This document shows positions 22,101-33,539 of a DNA stretch of 64,000 nt, piece by piece. The position numbers were made by a program, and so were the translations under genes. The DNA is from Sipunculus nudus. Its lineage: Eukaryota > Annelida > Sipuncula > Golfingiida > Sipunculidae. The DNA lies in NCBI GenBank assembly GCA_026874595.1, contig CM049315.1:59580889-59644888 (forward strand). The letters run 5' to 3'. Under the pieces are notes generated by a model. That model had not been told where the DNA came from. It ran no database searches and worked only from the letters and a program-made list of their open reading frames with translations. Numbering within the stretch: the stretch's first letter is position 1; every line of letters starts with the position of its first letter.

Positions 22101-24152
22101 GCTACCCGTCCCAGGGGCATAGGAGCTACTTTGTACATCACGCGCAATGGCAAACCACGTGTGGCAGGCCATTTCAGCGCTAAGTTACGCAAGCACCAAG
22201 TCACCTGGCTGCCTTGTGAGCTCGAGGCACTTGGCATAGCAGCGGCCATCAAGCACTTCAGTCCTTACATTATCCAGTCAAGGCGTAAAACGTGCGTTCT
22301 CACTGACAGTAAGCCATGTGTTGAAGCGTTCAGTAAGCTCTGCCGCGGTGAGTTTTCGAGCAGCCCTCGTGTTTCGACATTTTTGTCTACAGCCAGCCGT
22401 TATCAGGTTTCCATCCGACACTTATCAGGAAATGCCAACATCCCCTCTGATTTTGCCAGCAGAAATGCGCCAGAGTGTCAAGAAGACAAATGCCAGATAT
22501 GCGGTTTCGTGTGTGAGCTAGAGGAGTCGGTTGTTCGTAAAGTGACATGTGATGATGTTATGAACAACGTCGCTAAGCTCCCTTTTACAAATAGAAAGAC
22601 CTGGGCTAATATACAGGTGGAGTGCGCTGATCTTAGACGAGTTCACGCCCATTTAGTTCAAGGCACAAGGCCTTCTAAAAAACTCACTCACCAGGGCGAC
22701 GTCAAAAGATATCTGCGTGTCGCCACCATTGCAAAGGATGGCCTGTTGGTAGTTGTTCTGCATGAGCCTTTAGGCCCTACGCGTGAACGTATTATAGTCC
22801 CAAGGGCAGTCTTAGATGGCCTAGCTATGGCCTTACATATCAGGCTTGACCATCCTTCCTCCAACCAATTAAAAGTGATGATGCAGAGATACTTTTATGC
22901 CTTAGATCTCGAGAAGTCTGTACGCGCCACGTCACAGAGTTGCCACCAGTGTGCCGTGTTGCAGTTGGCACCTAAGGCCAGAGTAGAGCAGAGTACAAAT
23001 GACCCTCCAGCTGCTGTGGGCGTATCACTTGCCGCAGATGTGATGCGTCGGTCCAGACAGTTTATTCTGGTTGTGCGTGAGTGCGTTACCTCGTTTACAA
23101 ATGCTTGCATTCTCCAGGATGAACGTGGGAATACGCTACGAGATGCCATTATCCAGCTTTGTGTCGGTATGATTCCACTTGATGGTCCATATGCCACCAT
23201 TCGCACTGACCCAGGTCCGGGGTTCCAGGCAATCCAACGCGACAAGCTCTTAGAAAAACACCGTTTGTGTATTGAGCTAGGCCGAACAAAAAACAGCAAT
23301 AAGAACCCTGTTGCCGAGAAAGCTATCGAGGAGCTGGAAGGGGAATTGTTACGAGAGGACCCGTCTGGCGGACCAGTCTCGTCCATGACCTTAGCTATAG
23401 CCACCTCACGTCTCAATTCCAGAATCAGGGCCCGTGGTCTATCGGCGCGAGAGATGTTCACCCAACGAGATATGTTTACCAATGCGCAGCTTCCTTTCAC
23501 CGACCAGGATGTCATACTAGCACAACATCAGCTCCGTTCAGGTAACCATGCCCACAGTGAACGAAGCAAGGCTCCCCTTGCTAGTTATAGACATGAGTCA
23601 GACGCCAAGATTGGGGATTTAGTTTACTTGCATGGTGACAGGAATAAATCGAAAGCTAGGGATCGCTACTTGGTTACCAGCATTGACGGGCCATGGTGCA
23701 ATATACAAAAGTTTACTGGGTCACAGCTGCGCAATATGTCTTACCGCGTAAAGCGTACCGAGTGCTTTACAGTTCCCACCACATCCTCTGAGTGTACGTC
23801 AAATTTGCGGTCATACTCTGTGGATGACTCTGTTGAGGAGGACCTGATGGTCCCATTGTTATCTCCTCATTTGTCAGCCGACACGGAACCCACTATCTCT
23901 ATGGCTCAGCCCGGTAGTTTATCTGTACCTCAGGACGTTGCCGCTCTACCTCCATCGAACCCGCCTAATATTCCAGTTGAGCTGTCTATGCCCGGCGATG
24001 CAACTGCCCCGTCTGTGCTTCATCCTAGTGTCAGCTCTGCTTCAACAGACCTACAGCCGGAGTGCTGCGACACGCCACAGGGAGAGGAACCCAGACGATC
24101 AAACAGAAAACGAACTCTTAATGTTCGACTTAAGGACTATGTGCTGACGTAG
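19161..24152 (+). CDS. gag-pol: Gag-Pol polyprotein of the LTR retrotransposon, 1663 aa
   Basis: A single frame from ATG 19161 to the stop at 24152. Residues about 1-260 are gag-like. A CX2C...H...C zinc knuckle lies at 275-292 (CPLC, H287, C292). The aspartic protease motif DCGATG starts at 374. Reverse transcriptase has LTDLKSAFYQI with Asp763 and the catalytic pair at 829-830 in IADDMYIGG, where most elements have a YxDD-like box. RNase H begins near VTDAATRPRGIG (Asp979). Integrase has an HHCC finger (H1226 to C1261/C1264) and a D1293, D1350, E1386 triad with the canonical 35-residue spacing between the last two. The remaining about 270 residues are Ser/Pro-rich at the end with no envelope. 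All catalytic positions are present, so it is potentially autonomous. It is transcribed from the 5' LTR; the 323-bp leader holds no other gene. Confidence 0.93.
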   Translation: MASTHRAPKQWCLTENETLTSVESWRQNIIYTLSLDANFAPFLVEGFTWLKKSKSQLLRGLTSDDSSVPTSERRTAQQKVSMLELMLDQIANYCPVISRNTIVTHSTSLDGIWESIRLYYGFQRTGGHFLDFADFHLEPEERPERLYQRLVAFIEDSLLKKSGSISHHGESIDEDEELTPTLENLVVLTWLRLIHPDLPRLVKQRYGTELRSRTLASIKPEISQALSLLLDEIRTVEDAKVMRTAVSRFQQPRSYSQKAPTPQSRPRTRRLEKKCPLCSQAGRPEQHFLSECRFLPESDRRYMVRARQVSGYDEEPNCEGLSPDVDLDRAHDSQEGWSPEFRELSTPTARRVKVKASPTVNMFHGHTPINITLDCGATGNMISGEAARRAGAVIKHSSQMANQADGQSPLEVIGETTMTFHREDKSFHFEGLVVSQLDVDILAGVPFMEQNDISVRPAKHQVIFSDGTVYEYAQRSGIKELHSIRRAQVLRAPPANTTVWPGEFLEMDIPPNIGCDDNYLALEPRYDCASKTFHGCEPWPSPEVVRSVGHKLRIPNLTGAPILVRKNDHVCQVRALSVDLASDTDERPYEAPDALKAPHKHQTSCSSDLFSQHIQVDPHNILPEAIRSAFIDKHRDFDSVFDPNIRCYNGASGPFEAVVNMGPVEPPQRKGRVPQYSRDRLLELQDQFDALEAAGVFAVPEAIGIFVEYVNPSFLVKKPSGGSRLVTAFADVGRYCKPQPSLLPDMDSTLRNIGRWKYIILTDLKSAFYQIPLAKQSMKYCGVATPFRGIRVYRRCAMGMPGSETALEELMCRVLGDLLVEGVVAKIADDMYIGGDTPSDLLNNWSRVLAALASNNLTLSPSKTVIAPQSAVILGWIWQQGNISASPHRLATLSTCSIPGTVKGLRSFIGAYKVLARVLPQCAQWLAPLEDAIAGMESKEQILWSDELRSSFTKAQRALSRSASIALPHPDDQLWVVTDAATRPRGIGATLYITRNGKPRVAGHFSAKLRKHQVTWLPCELEALGIAAAIKHFSPYIIQSRRKTCVLTDSKPCVEAFSKLCRGEFSSSPRVSTFLSTASRYQVSIRHLSGNANIPSDFASRNAPECQEDKCQICGFVCELEESVVRKVTCDDVMNNVAKLPFTNRKTWANIQVECADLRRVHAHLVQGTRPSKKLTHQGDVKRYLRVATIAKDGLLVVVLHEPLGPTRERIIVPRAVLDGLAMALHIRLDHPSSNQLKVMMQRYFYALDLEKSVRATSQSCHQCAVLQLAPKARVEQSTNDPPAAVGVSLAADVMRRSRQFILVVRECVTSFTNACILQDERGNTLRDAIIQLCVGMIPLDGPYATIRTDPGPGFQAIQRDKLLEKHRLCIELGRTKNSNKNPVAEKAIEELEGELLREDPSGGPVSSMTLAIATSRLNSRIRARGLSAREMFTQRDMFTNAQLPFTDQDVILAQHQLRSGNHAHSERSKAPLASYRHESDAKIGDLVYLHGDRNKSKARDRYLVTSIDGPWCNIQKFTGSQLRNMSYRVKRTECFTVPTTSSECTSNLRSYSVDDSVEEDLMVPLLSPHLSADTEPTISMAQPGSLSVPQDVAALPPSNPPNIPVELSMPGDATAPSVLHPSVSSASTDLQPECCDTPQGEEPRRSNRKRTLNVRLKDYVLT

Positions 24153-24545
24153 GGTTGTTTTCTAGTTGTTTTACATTGCTGTTTTTGTTTCATTGTTGGT
24201 GTTTGCCATATGATGTTATAGTCGTCCCTTTTCTCAAGTGCAAACTATCTCCATGATTCTGTATTTGACCTACACCTATATTTTACAGTAGGTCCATCAT
24301 GTGTGATTCTACGAATGTAGCTAGTGCATGCATCATATGTAGGCTTTACTGCTAGTAACTCTGTATGACACTTTCGTGTATGATTTTCTGGATCTTTAAC
24401 GGTCGTAATTGCACTTCCCCTTAAGTTAGGTTGTAGTTTTAATATACAATTGTTCCATTGTTCAGATACCCTCAGAATACGCCATTTCTATAAGGGTGTT
24501 GCTTTCTTGTTTTGTTCTCTTTTATACGTAAACAATTGTTTCACA

Positions 24546-24574
24546 GAATGAGGCAAAGGGGAAAGAAAGAAGGA
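24546..24574 (+). promoter_or_regulatory. Polypurine tract
   Basis: A purine-rich run (AGGCAAAGGGGAAAGAAAGA) ends a few bases before the 3' LTR, as required to prime plus-strand synthesis. Confidence 0.6.
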
Positions 24575-24576
24575 TA

Positions 24577-24846
24577 GCGCCAGTATGGCATAGATTGGGT
24601 GGTGTATTTACGGCTTACCGTAAAGTATGGAAATCCCTCTACATTGATGATTGGCCAATAGGGCTCCAGCATGCACCAAGGGTTGGGGTTTAAGGTTTGT
24701 ATTTGTTTTGACCGGCATCCATGCTGGATGTTCCGAGTCTATAGTCTGAAGGTTTCACTGGAATAAACGGATATTTCCAGGTGATCTGTATTTGTGAATA
24801 TTTCCTACAGACTGTCCGTTGACCCTTTCATCTCATACTGACGTGG
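24577..24846 (+). repeat. 3' LTR
   Basis: Matches 18568-18837 without a difference that I can see. Confidence 0.9.
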
Positions 24847-26039
24847 CCGTCACTCCCATGCGTCTGTGCCTGAGACAGCTGTACGGTGCGGCGACCTGTG
24901 AAGCCGAATTTTCAATGCAACATCAACACGTGCTGCTAACAACTCAGAGGGGCCAGGAGAGACGACCACTCCATGACTCGCCCGAAATAAGAAACATACA
25001 CATGTTCACACAGCTGATAGTTTGGGACTAAAATTTGATGTCTGGCCAGGAATGAAGCTGCCGATCGATAAACGGCACGCCTGAACTGCGGTATCGACCG
25101 ATTCAGGGACCGCAGTTGGTTCACGCACTTCAACATCTGTATATATAGTCTGTTTAACCGAGGGAAACAGAAAGGGATATGGAGAAATCATTTTACATGT
25201 TTCATTTTCAAGATGTGCTTTTAAATGAAAGTAATATTCCGGTAAACGATGATACTTAAACACATAATGGCAAACTTTAAGCAGAACCAGAATCAAACGC
25301 ATTAAATACTAATAATACTTTTTCTAAATATGTTGAGTGTTGTATAGGTTTTATGCTCTCACACAGCTACACCCCTACACACACATCCATCCACACATGA
25401 TTTATTCCAGTCCGTATTTCACATCACAAGTTTCCATGGAAGAAGACTTTAGATGAAATGTTTCATTCTATATTATACCGAAGTGTTTATAAGCGTATGC
25501 CATTGTTAAATGTTGGAAAGAAACGTGAAAATATAATACAATACGTATCACTAAAAACCGATGACGTCCCTGTTTTAATACACTGTTTATAAATTGCTCC
25601 TGGCCCTACATATGTTTGGCACACCATGGTATTAAGCACATTGTCAAGCGAAAGTCTACAAACAAGTACTATCTATTAGTTATATGTTATCAGTGATTTG
25701 CAAATATTTAAGGATATGTATGGCAATCAGAATATGTGTTAGGCGAGTCGTAAAGTTTGAAACGTGACTGCGTGTCTGTAGTAATACAGTAAGACCTCGT
25801 CCAACAACCACCTGTTAATCATGACTACTTGTTCACGGTCCAGATTCTGTTTTGTTCTTTATATAGAGACGTCACTTAGACAAACACCTCGAAAATGCGA
25901 CAACTTTATCAAGGTCCCATTGGTGGTCGTACTTTTGAGAATTTTAGCTGTATATGGACAGCTGTCTTATCATCATTCACTGTACCATTGATTTCTTCAA
26001 GCAGACTGACGCAGTTACTTTACAACTAATTGTATCCGC
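24847..26039. other. Intergenic region after the retrotransposon
   Basis: A minus-strand open frame at 25006-25302 has no family resemblance. No gene or repeat recognised. Confidence 0.4.
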
Positions 26040-27060
26040 CAAAACAGAGTTTTGCGGATACTATGTTTTCAGCTGCACGCCGCCGCCGCCGCGTAGGTGT
26101 CCGGAGAACTCCTCCGTAACCGCTGGGCGGAATTTTACAAAACCCGGGATTATGTTCGGGTCACATTTGAACTGCTGCGCCCCGATTTTGTTTTGACCTC
26201 TGACCTTTCCTCTGCACTCTGCGTCCGTTTGTGCGTCTGTTTCCACACATAAAACAACATATCTCGGGAACCGTTTGACGGATCAGGAAAATTTTTTTTT
26301 GCACAAATGTAGCCCTTGGAGAGCTTTATAACATACACAAAAAATGGTGGCGCCACCTGCAACCATGTTTGCACAGTGTCCATCTGTTCGTCTGCCTTGG
26401 GTTTAAATCACTCATATATCTGCAGTGATTTGACTAATTCACCTGAAATTTGGCATGCGTATACATCCTGGATAGCTTTTCTGATTTTATGACAGGTGGC
26501 GCCACCTACATTCACTTTACGCTGCAGACATCCAAGCTCATATCTCGGAAACCGTTTGACCGATTGGGCCAAAATTTTGCATGTGTATAGATCTCACATA
26601 GCTCTTTATCATACGCAAAACTGGTGGCGCCACCTGCAGCCATTTTTGCACAGCTCCCGTCTGTTTGTCTTCCATGGGATAAAATCACTCATATCTCGTC
26701 AGTGGTTTGACATATCTGCCTAAAATTTTGCAGGTTTATACATCCTCGACAGCTCTCTTGATTTTATGACAGGTGGCGCCACCTGCATTCTAGTTTATGC
26801 AGCAGACATCCAAGCTCATATCTTGGGAACCGTTTGACCGATTGGGCCAAAGTTTTGCATGTGTATAGTTCTCACATAGCTCTTTATCATACACAAAACT
26901 GTTGGCGCCACCTTTAACCATTTTTGCACAGCGTCCATCTGTTTGTCTGCCACGGGCTAAAATCACTCATAAACATATAGTGGTTTGACTTATCTGCCTC
27001 AAATTTTGCATATGTATACAACTTGGACGGCTTTCTGGATTTTGTGGTAGGTGGCGCAAC
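26040..27060. repeat. Second tandem array with GGTGGCGCCACC cores
   Basis: After a head with (CCG)n and a CGTCCGTTTGTGCGTCTG stretch, two alternating subunits A and B, each about 130-150 bp, repeat as a dimer of about 280 bp. The palindrome GGTGGCGCCACC or a close variant sits at about 26345, 26494, 26625, 26772, 26906 and 27050. Subunit text includes ATATCTCGG(A/G)AACCGTTTGACC and ATTTTGCATGTGTATA. The surrounding sequence does not match the 7.2-10.6 kb array; only the core palindrome is shared. Confidence 0.75.
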
Positions 27061-27353
27061 CTACATACACCATTTGGCTGCAGACATCCATGATAATATG
27101 CAACACTTCACTCTATTTCCCCTTGCCACTCAATCCATGCCTCACTTCACCCGTTCCACTCTGATTTACGCGGATACACGTAGTCGCTTGTCGACTACCC
27201 GTATTCTAGTTGATAAATGCTGGTTACTGTTACCCTGTCAATGATAAATACGAACCCCTGGTTTTAATCATATTAACCTTTATAACTATAGATATGTGTG
27301 TTATATAATCTTATCTAAAAGAAGCTTAATATATCAAGTATATATATATATAT

Positions 27354-27693
27354 AAGGCCAAAATAAAAAAAAGGAATGGTTCTCAGGCACTTTTTTTTCA
27401 GAAATCAATGCGGGCGGGCGCTTTTTTTATTTTTAATTTTTTGGTATGTTTCGATAAAAATGTCAAATGATAAGGGAAAAGCATGAAAATAACATTTTTT
27501 TGCTAAATAAGTTAAAGCACTACAAAACAAAGGAAATTGTATGGTTTTACCTTCTTGAAACAAATGTCGGGGCGGCAGCAGCTCAAAATTGGAAAGTTTT
27601 TATTGAAAGTCAAAATAAAAATTTTTGATGCGGGGGTTTAAAATTGATGCGGGCGGTGCCTGAGAACCATACCTTTAATTTTTTTTTGGCCTA
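27354..27693. mobile_element. MITE family D, copy 1 (about 340 bp)
   Basis: Terminal inverted repeats of about 35 bp: the left end runs AAGGCC-A/T-run-GGTTCTCAGGCAC (27379-27391) and the right end mirrors it with GTGCCTGAGAACC (27657-27669) to GGCCTA. Interior contains GCGGGCGGGCGC and is non-coding. A second, inverted and more degraded copy lies at 40018-40332. Confidence 0.75.
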
Positions 27694-28124
27694 AAGTTCA
27701 TTTCGTATTTTAGGGATTTCCCGGTTATCTTATTTTTAAATAAATAAATGTTCCGACAAGGGAGTACTGTTTTAAAAAATCCAAATTATAATATTTGCCA
27801 GAAGGAAATATATCGATTTCAACATGAACATACTGCATGACAAACCTCAAAAAGTTGTTTTTTGGCGGTATGTGTGAAACGACTCTCGGTCATAGAGCCA
27901 GCAATAGCACAGGAGCGCCAATTTTGTCATGTATATGTGTAGAGTTAGGTGCATACTAACTGTTGCACTGCGGTTCTTCTTACACCTGGATATTGTTTTG
28001 CGTCGCAAACTCTATACGAAATTGTATATCAGTATTGTGAACTAAAGTTAAACAATTCACTTATGGTGTCCCTGCAGGGAACAATGCTCGTATCTGATGT
28101 CAAACAACTCTTCCCTACAGAAGA
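27694..28124. other. Intergenic
   Basis: AT-rich; nothing recognised. Confidence 0.4.
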
Positions 28125-28385
28125 GGGCTTTTTTGCCTCGGCCAGGAAAATATGCGTTCATCCCCGTACGTGTGTGTGTTTGTGTGAAGTGGTATGTTTG
28201 TTCACGACATGTCTCATGCAATCATTAACGGGTTCTCATTAAAGATTCATGGAAATGGCCTATGAAGAATCGACAAGATTTTGGTGTGGATCCCGAACAT
28301 GCTGCGGATCTGGAAACGTCATCAAGGAATATTAACAAATGTTCAGTCACTAATTAATGCAGGAATGAACCTGGAAATATAGAAC
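28125..28385. repeat. Dispersed repeat family I, copy 1
   Basis: Aligns with 56680-56865: GCCTC-GG/CC-AGGA, ATGC(G/A)TTCATCCC, GTACGTGTGTGTGTTTGTGTG, TTTGTTCAC, TGTGG(A/T)TCC, GGAATATT and the end ATGCA(G/C)GAAT(G/A)AACCTG. Diverged, non-coding. Confidence 0.6.
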
Positions 28386-30269
28386 GAATAAGTTAATGCA
28401 AACACGAGTAATGGAAGTATCCCACGATGACCCCTTGCATGGCGGAGGCTTGCTTTCCTTAGATTGATTTATATTTTGTGTTTTCGTTTGTTTTTCTTCT
28501 TCTTATGAATTACATTCGAAGATTCGATTAAGGGGTCTGCTGCATTTAAGTGCAATGAACATGTGTGCTTTTATGATAACAAATATTAATGTAACAATTA
28601 TAATCTTTTAAGCCTACTCCTGGACTCACGTCTGAGTATTTACACAATATCAACCGAATGCATTTCATGCTTTCTTCATTTGTGATAAAGGTTCATCAGT
28701 TTTAACCATGGAGTAATTTTAGGAACTGAGTGTGGAGTCAGTTGTCACGCGGTATGTGAAGTTCATCTATTTGTGATCACTCTACTACTCGAGGTCAAGT
28801 CCCCCGGCGACTGATCGTGCGGCATACCCGACCTGGGTATTGGGGCTACCATGTCATCAACAGATATATATGAGGCCTTACAATGGTATATTTAACTACT
28901 GTGTGTACTCATACACACTTTATCAAAGCCGAGTTGGTTGTACCAGCGTTATTTATTGCTTCATGCAGGTCCATCTAACCTTGCACTCGTGATGGGTTTA
29001 TTAGAAATGCATTCACTGAATCAAGCTCACTTTGCCAACCTGCTCAGTCTGTTGTCACAGCGCTTTGCAAGCATTTACTGCTACGGGGTTTATAACCACT
29101 AAATTTCTCATGAACCACAATCTCAACTACATGTATTTTTAAAAAATGTTACCAATTGCACATAAGTAGCACTCCTTACCATATAGTCGGGTTCTGAGTG
29201 TTGTTAATTGAAGAAGTTTCGCAGGCTCTTTGTTTCCAAATGCACAAGACACACAATATACGAAAAGGAGGATATCATTATTTCACAAGATTAGCACACT
29301 ATCAACTTAATGCGACTAATTATCATAATAAATTATAAATAAATTATCAGTTTCATTGATTAATCTTTAATGAGCCTGATAAACCTTGATGTAAAAAAAA
29401 CAATCCCTGCACTAATTAATCAGCACAATTTAAAAACGGCCATTTAAGTCTCAGAATGCTCGCATAAGCCACGCAACCAAATGACTTTTTAATGCTTGTC
29501 TGCTCGCCAACCGAAAATAAAAACCTCTGCTCGGTCAAATTATTTCATATTGCCAGTAACCGTCGCTAGGTATATCTGGCTGTGTTTGTTATACCCTGTT
29601 GCCATGGCACGATGATAAACCATCCAGGTTAAGCCGTAGCTGACGGACCAGGCTGTATCATACACAGGTAATCAGCCAGGTGAATACAGCACAACACGGG
29701 CGTTCGCGTTTGTTCAGCAGATACTATCGGAATGTTTTCGTCGATTTCATCTGCAACCGATAATTTAAAAGCAAACGGCCAAAATATAACTTGATCCTTG
29801 TCCCAAAACCAGTATATTAACACATCTGCAAAGAGCCCATTGCAAGATGAATGTTCTGTTACCGATTCTGAGGATATTTCGTATATTTACACACATAAAC
29901 TTGAACTTACCTGTCAAAACCTTGCAAACATGTAATTTCATATAGATCCTCTTGGTTTTAAGACGACCATCGGTCCTAATCAATATATGCTCTAAACTGA
30001 AAGACAACTCTATGGTGTTTGGCTCATGGTGAAATTTTAAAATTCTTTAAAATTGTATATATAAAAAAGTCAAGCCAATCGTATCTATATAATCCCTCTC
30101 AATTGTAAATTTTGACGCATAGTTCATGGCAAACAACCATGTAATAAGGAAGTCCTATTTCTGAATTTGAAGCAATTTTATATATATAAATATACATATA
30201 TAAAAATATTATTTCTTTAATATATTCATGGTGAAGAAAACATTAATTTTCGATAAATAATGCATGGCA
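28386..30269. other. Intergenic; one weak orphan exon candidate
   Basis: On the minus strand a pyrimidine-rich acceptor (CGGTTGCAG|) just above 29750 leads into a short open frame (DEIDENIPIVSAEQTRTPVL...) ending in a stop near 29633. It has no recognisable family and no partner exon. The rest is AT-rich and featureless. Confidence 0.2.
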
Positions 30270-33200
30270 GGGGCGAATTCAGGATTTAAGAAAGAGGGTC
30301 CCGGCCCCAAAAAAGACAAAAGGCAAGTTTATAAAGGTCTTCATCTAGAAAACTGGGGGCCTATAGCCCGCAAATACGTTTTTTTTGTATTGGGTTTCGA
30401 GCCAGGGTATATTTTGAGGAAATTTTAGAACTGCACAAATTTGTAATCAAGCGTTCCTTGTCAACATGGCCTGGTTTTTGTGTTGTTTTTGCGATCTTTA
30501 CTTTTCAGCTCATGTCTGATGTCGCCTAAATGTTACCCTATAACAAAGGTAGATACTGCTTAAGTATTCAGTGAGGAACCCTGCTGTTTTTAACAACAGA
30601 CTCCCAAATACCCGTATATGCCTCTGAAAATGTCTCTGGACAAGGTGGATGAGCTAGAAAAAAAAACACAAGAAAATATGTGTTACTTGCATCTCAAACT
30701 GGTTTGGTTGTGTGTGCAAGCTGATGTTCCATGGTCACCACATGTATACACTGATTCACAATGTACTATCACTCTCGCCAGTCACAGTTTGCGGTTGAAA
30801 TTGGTTTATTTGTGGATATTTTCTGCTTTTGTGTAAACCTGTCGAGTCCAGTTAAAGATATTAAGTAGTTGAAGAGACCAGGGTCATCAGAGACTTTTAA
30901 TTTTAAATTTTGAATATTATATTATGAATGAATTATGGTAAACAATGCCGTATATACATGTATATACAAGAACAAAATGTTTGTAAACTCATACAAGGGA
31001 CAGTTTTATAAAGTGTATAAGCCTGCATATGAGTGATCGATAAATATAAATTTAGTCTGTGAGGGAAGAAAACTTTAAATTCTAGAAATGCTAAAATCAA
31101 GAATTACAATTGCACATTTCCTATTATAACGGTATGGAACCCTTAAAAAGTTCTGCGGCGGCTTATCCCTGTATAAACTACCGAGTTTGGAAACGGTCTA
31201 ATGAAAATATAGAGGTACTCGCTCTGCTAATACATTTATGAACATATAATGGTATCATGTTCAAAGTGATATGATTATCTATACAGGTAACAAATATGAA
31301 TATTCATATAAAAGGAAGTAAACATAAAAAATGATCACGGTAAACAAAGAATGAAAAGGTATAAACATAATCCTTGTTATAAACACGTCTTGGCAAACCC
31401 ACAAAACCTGTAACTTGAAGTATTTTTTAATTACTGACATGTGTTTCATAATCATATAAAATCAAATATATATCATATAAAATTTTAAGATCATTAGGCC
31501 TACTGTCTAAAGAATATCAAATAATACTTCAAACATGTATAAATCTAAAAATCCGTGCACTTGACCTACGGTTATCAATCTAATGGTTGTCTGCAACAAA
31601 TTTATTTCAACTGCTTCAAATAATATACGCACATACATGTTTAATCCTCCGTCTCATATAAAATGTTATATGCTGATTTGACTTTTGTTTGCTATATAAA
31701 GGTATGCTGTTTATAAAAGTTACACACAGCATAAGAACCCTTTTCGAATGATCAGGATACTTTTTTCTCCTCAACAGTAAGCCGTTCATGTATGGGCGAA
31801 AATATAAGCATTCAAGTTCATTCAAACATACGCACAATATAAGCATCTTGTGTACATTATATGTACAGTGAATGCCCTTACAAGGTCAAACCTACCTTAA
31901 ACTGGTACCCTCTCAGCTGTAGTGTAATCCTAAGTCACTCGTAACGCCCATCGCAAGTGTAAACATCTGTGTGTCACTGGCATTTCCTGTGGAACCTGGG
32001 TTCCACGTCAACTGGTCAGGGGTTGTCGTGTATGTGTACTGTCAGGTATACATCAAATTTACCTGGCGGACTCAGGTAGGTTGGTGGTCCCCGATAATAC
32101 CACGACCAGATCTATGCCGATCCACGTTTTTATGACCTACAATAATGTGTGGGTGACACGGCAAGATGACAGTACGTTATAGTCCGTGTGGACCTTGTTC
32201 ACCTGGTGTAATTACACCTGGCGACACTTGTCTCCACGTAGGTATAGCTGTCATGCGCACAGTTCGTCGTTCAAGGTTCGAACTGTTGATCGTTTTTCTT
32301 GGGGGAGAGGGTTGGCGTAGTCAGTAACAAACGTTGATATGGTCAGTATCCTAATGGAAGCATATTAAACAATATATACTATACAGTTCTTTGTGTATAC
32401 TCTTTTTATATTTTACATACCCTCAGTTCACCAGCGTATCGTGACAATGTATGACTGCCAAGCATTACTCTGTTTAAATAATGTATACATGTATAATATA
32501 GTCAACCCCTTCCTCCATCCTCAACAGCGCTGTCAGCGGATAATGACCCATGCACGTCAACTCAGCAATTAAGGTTGAAACTAAATAATAATGACGTCAT
32601 AAAAAAGTAGAGCTAATCTAACTAAGAGGAGAGTTAAGTAGAGCTAACCTAACCAAGAGAAGAGTTACATTCTAGATATTGTTGTAATATGTAACATTGT
32701 TTTTAAATATATTTGATAACTTGTATTATGTACACATAATATTGTTTATGTATTTTTATGTTCTTGTTATGTGCAGCGTTTTATAATAATATGATATGAC
32801 ATACCAGCATCTGTAAGGATATTACATTACTGAAATAGTATAGGGTTGGAGGAAGTGCTTTATTTCCCCGATGTCATATGTTATTCTGTGGTGTTTATGA
32901 AAACGGACATCGAAATACCGATGTTAATTAATATTTTGAATTTCAATGTATTGTCCATCTGAAATATTTTGTTGCTGTTGATGTCTGCTTCTGTAATGTC
33001 TGGATGATTTCATGCTAACAAGCTAACCGGTGATGAAGGGAAACAGCCCGTCCGTTTTTAAAAAGCTTTCTTAGCTTAACGTATCATTATTGTAAAAAAA
33101 GTACATCTAAATCAATCCAAAAGTTGTTTTAAATTTATATAGCCTGGTATAGAGTATTCTTTCGGATGGTATTCGTATTTTTTTATTTTTCACTCATTTT

Positions 33201-33530
33201 CACATGATTTTGTAACATTTTTAAACAAAAAAAATTAAAAGGTACGCTATTTAAGCGCCCAGTAACAGTAAGCCATTTATTAGTGAACTTATATTACACT
33301 ACATGAAAATATTTCAAAAACATTTTTTCCTCTACTGTGTGTCTTTATTATTGAAAAAAAAAATTTTTTTTATCGAATCAAAATTTTAAATTTCAGTTTT
33401 AGGGTAGATAGAAGCATGATAGAGGAAAAAAAATGTTTCTGAGATATTGTCATGTAGCAGAATTTGGTATTAATATGACCTGATCGTTTATGTAAAGAAA
33501 TTGATTCCAATATGACCCTAGACTAATTTA
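30270..33530. other. Long AT-rich intergenic region
   Basis: Begins with a loose family C-like stretch (30270-30420, GGGTCCCGGCCCC). At 32607-32664 a roughly 27-bp sequence (AGTAGAGCTAA...AAGAG) is duplicated. 31880-32290 is more GC-balanced than its surroundings. No gene found. Confidence 0.4.
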
Positions 33531-33539
33531 TTGTATATT

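Larger units (their letters stand above)
18568..24846 (+). mobile_element. Intact LTR retrotransposon, about 6.3 kb
   Basis: Two 270-bp direct repeats (18568-18837 and 24577-24846) appear identical base for base. They bracket one uninterrupted 1663-codon gag-pol frame, with a candidate primer-binding site just inside the left repeat and a purine tract just before the right one. Identical LTRs and an intact frame indicate a recent insertion. I could not find a convincing target-site duplication in the flanks (ACTTG before, CCGTC after), so rearrangement or imprecise LTR borders remain possible. Domain order gag-PR-RT-RH-IN with no env fits Ty3/Gypsy-like elements, but BEL/Pao has the same order and the clade is not certain. 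Confidence 0.9.

Noticed and set aside
22895-23515. 206-codon minus-strand frame
   Set aside because: Antisense shadow of the integrase region of the retrotransposon.
32250-32300. GTTCGAACTGTTGATC resembling a tRNA T-arm
   Set aside because: No matching acceptor, D or anticodon stems could be built around it.
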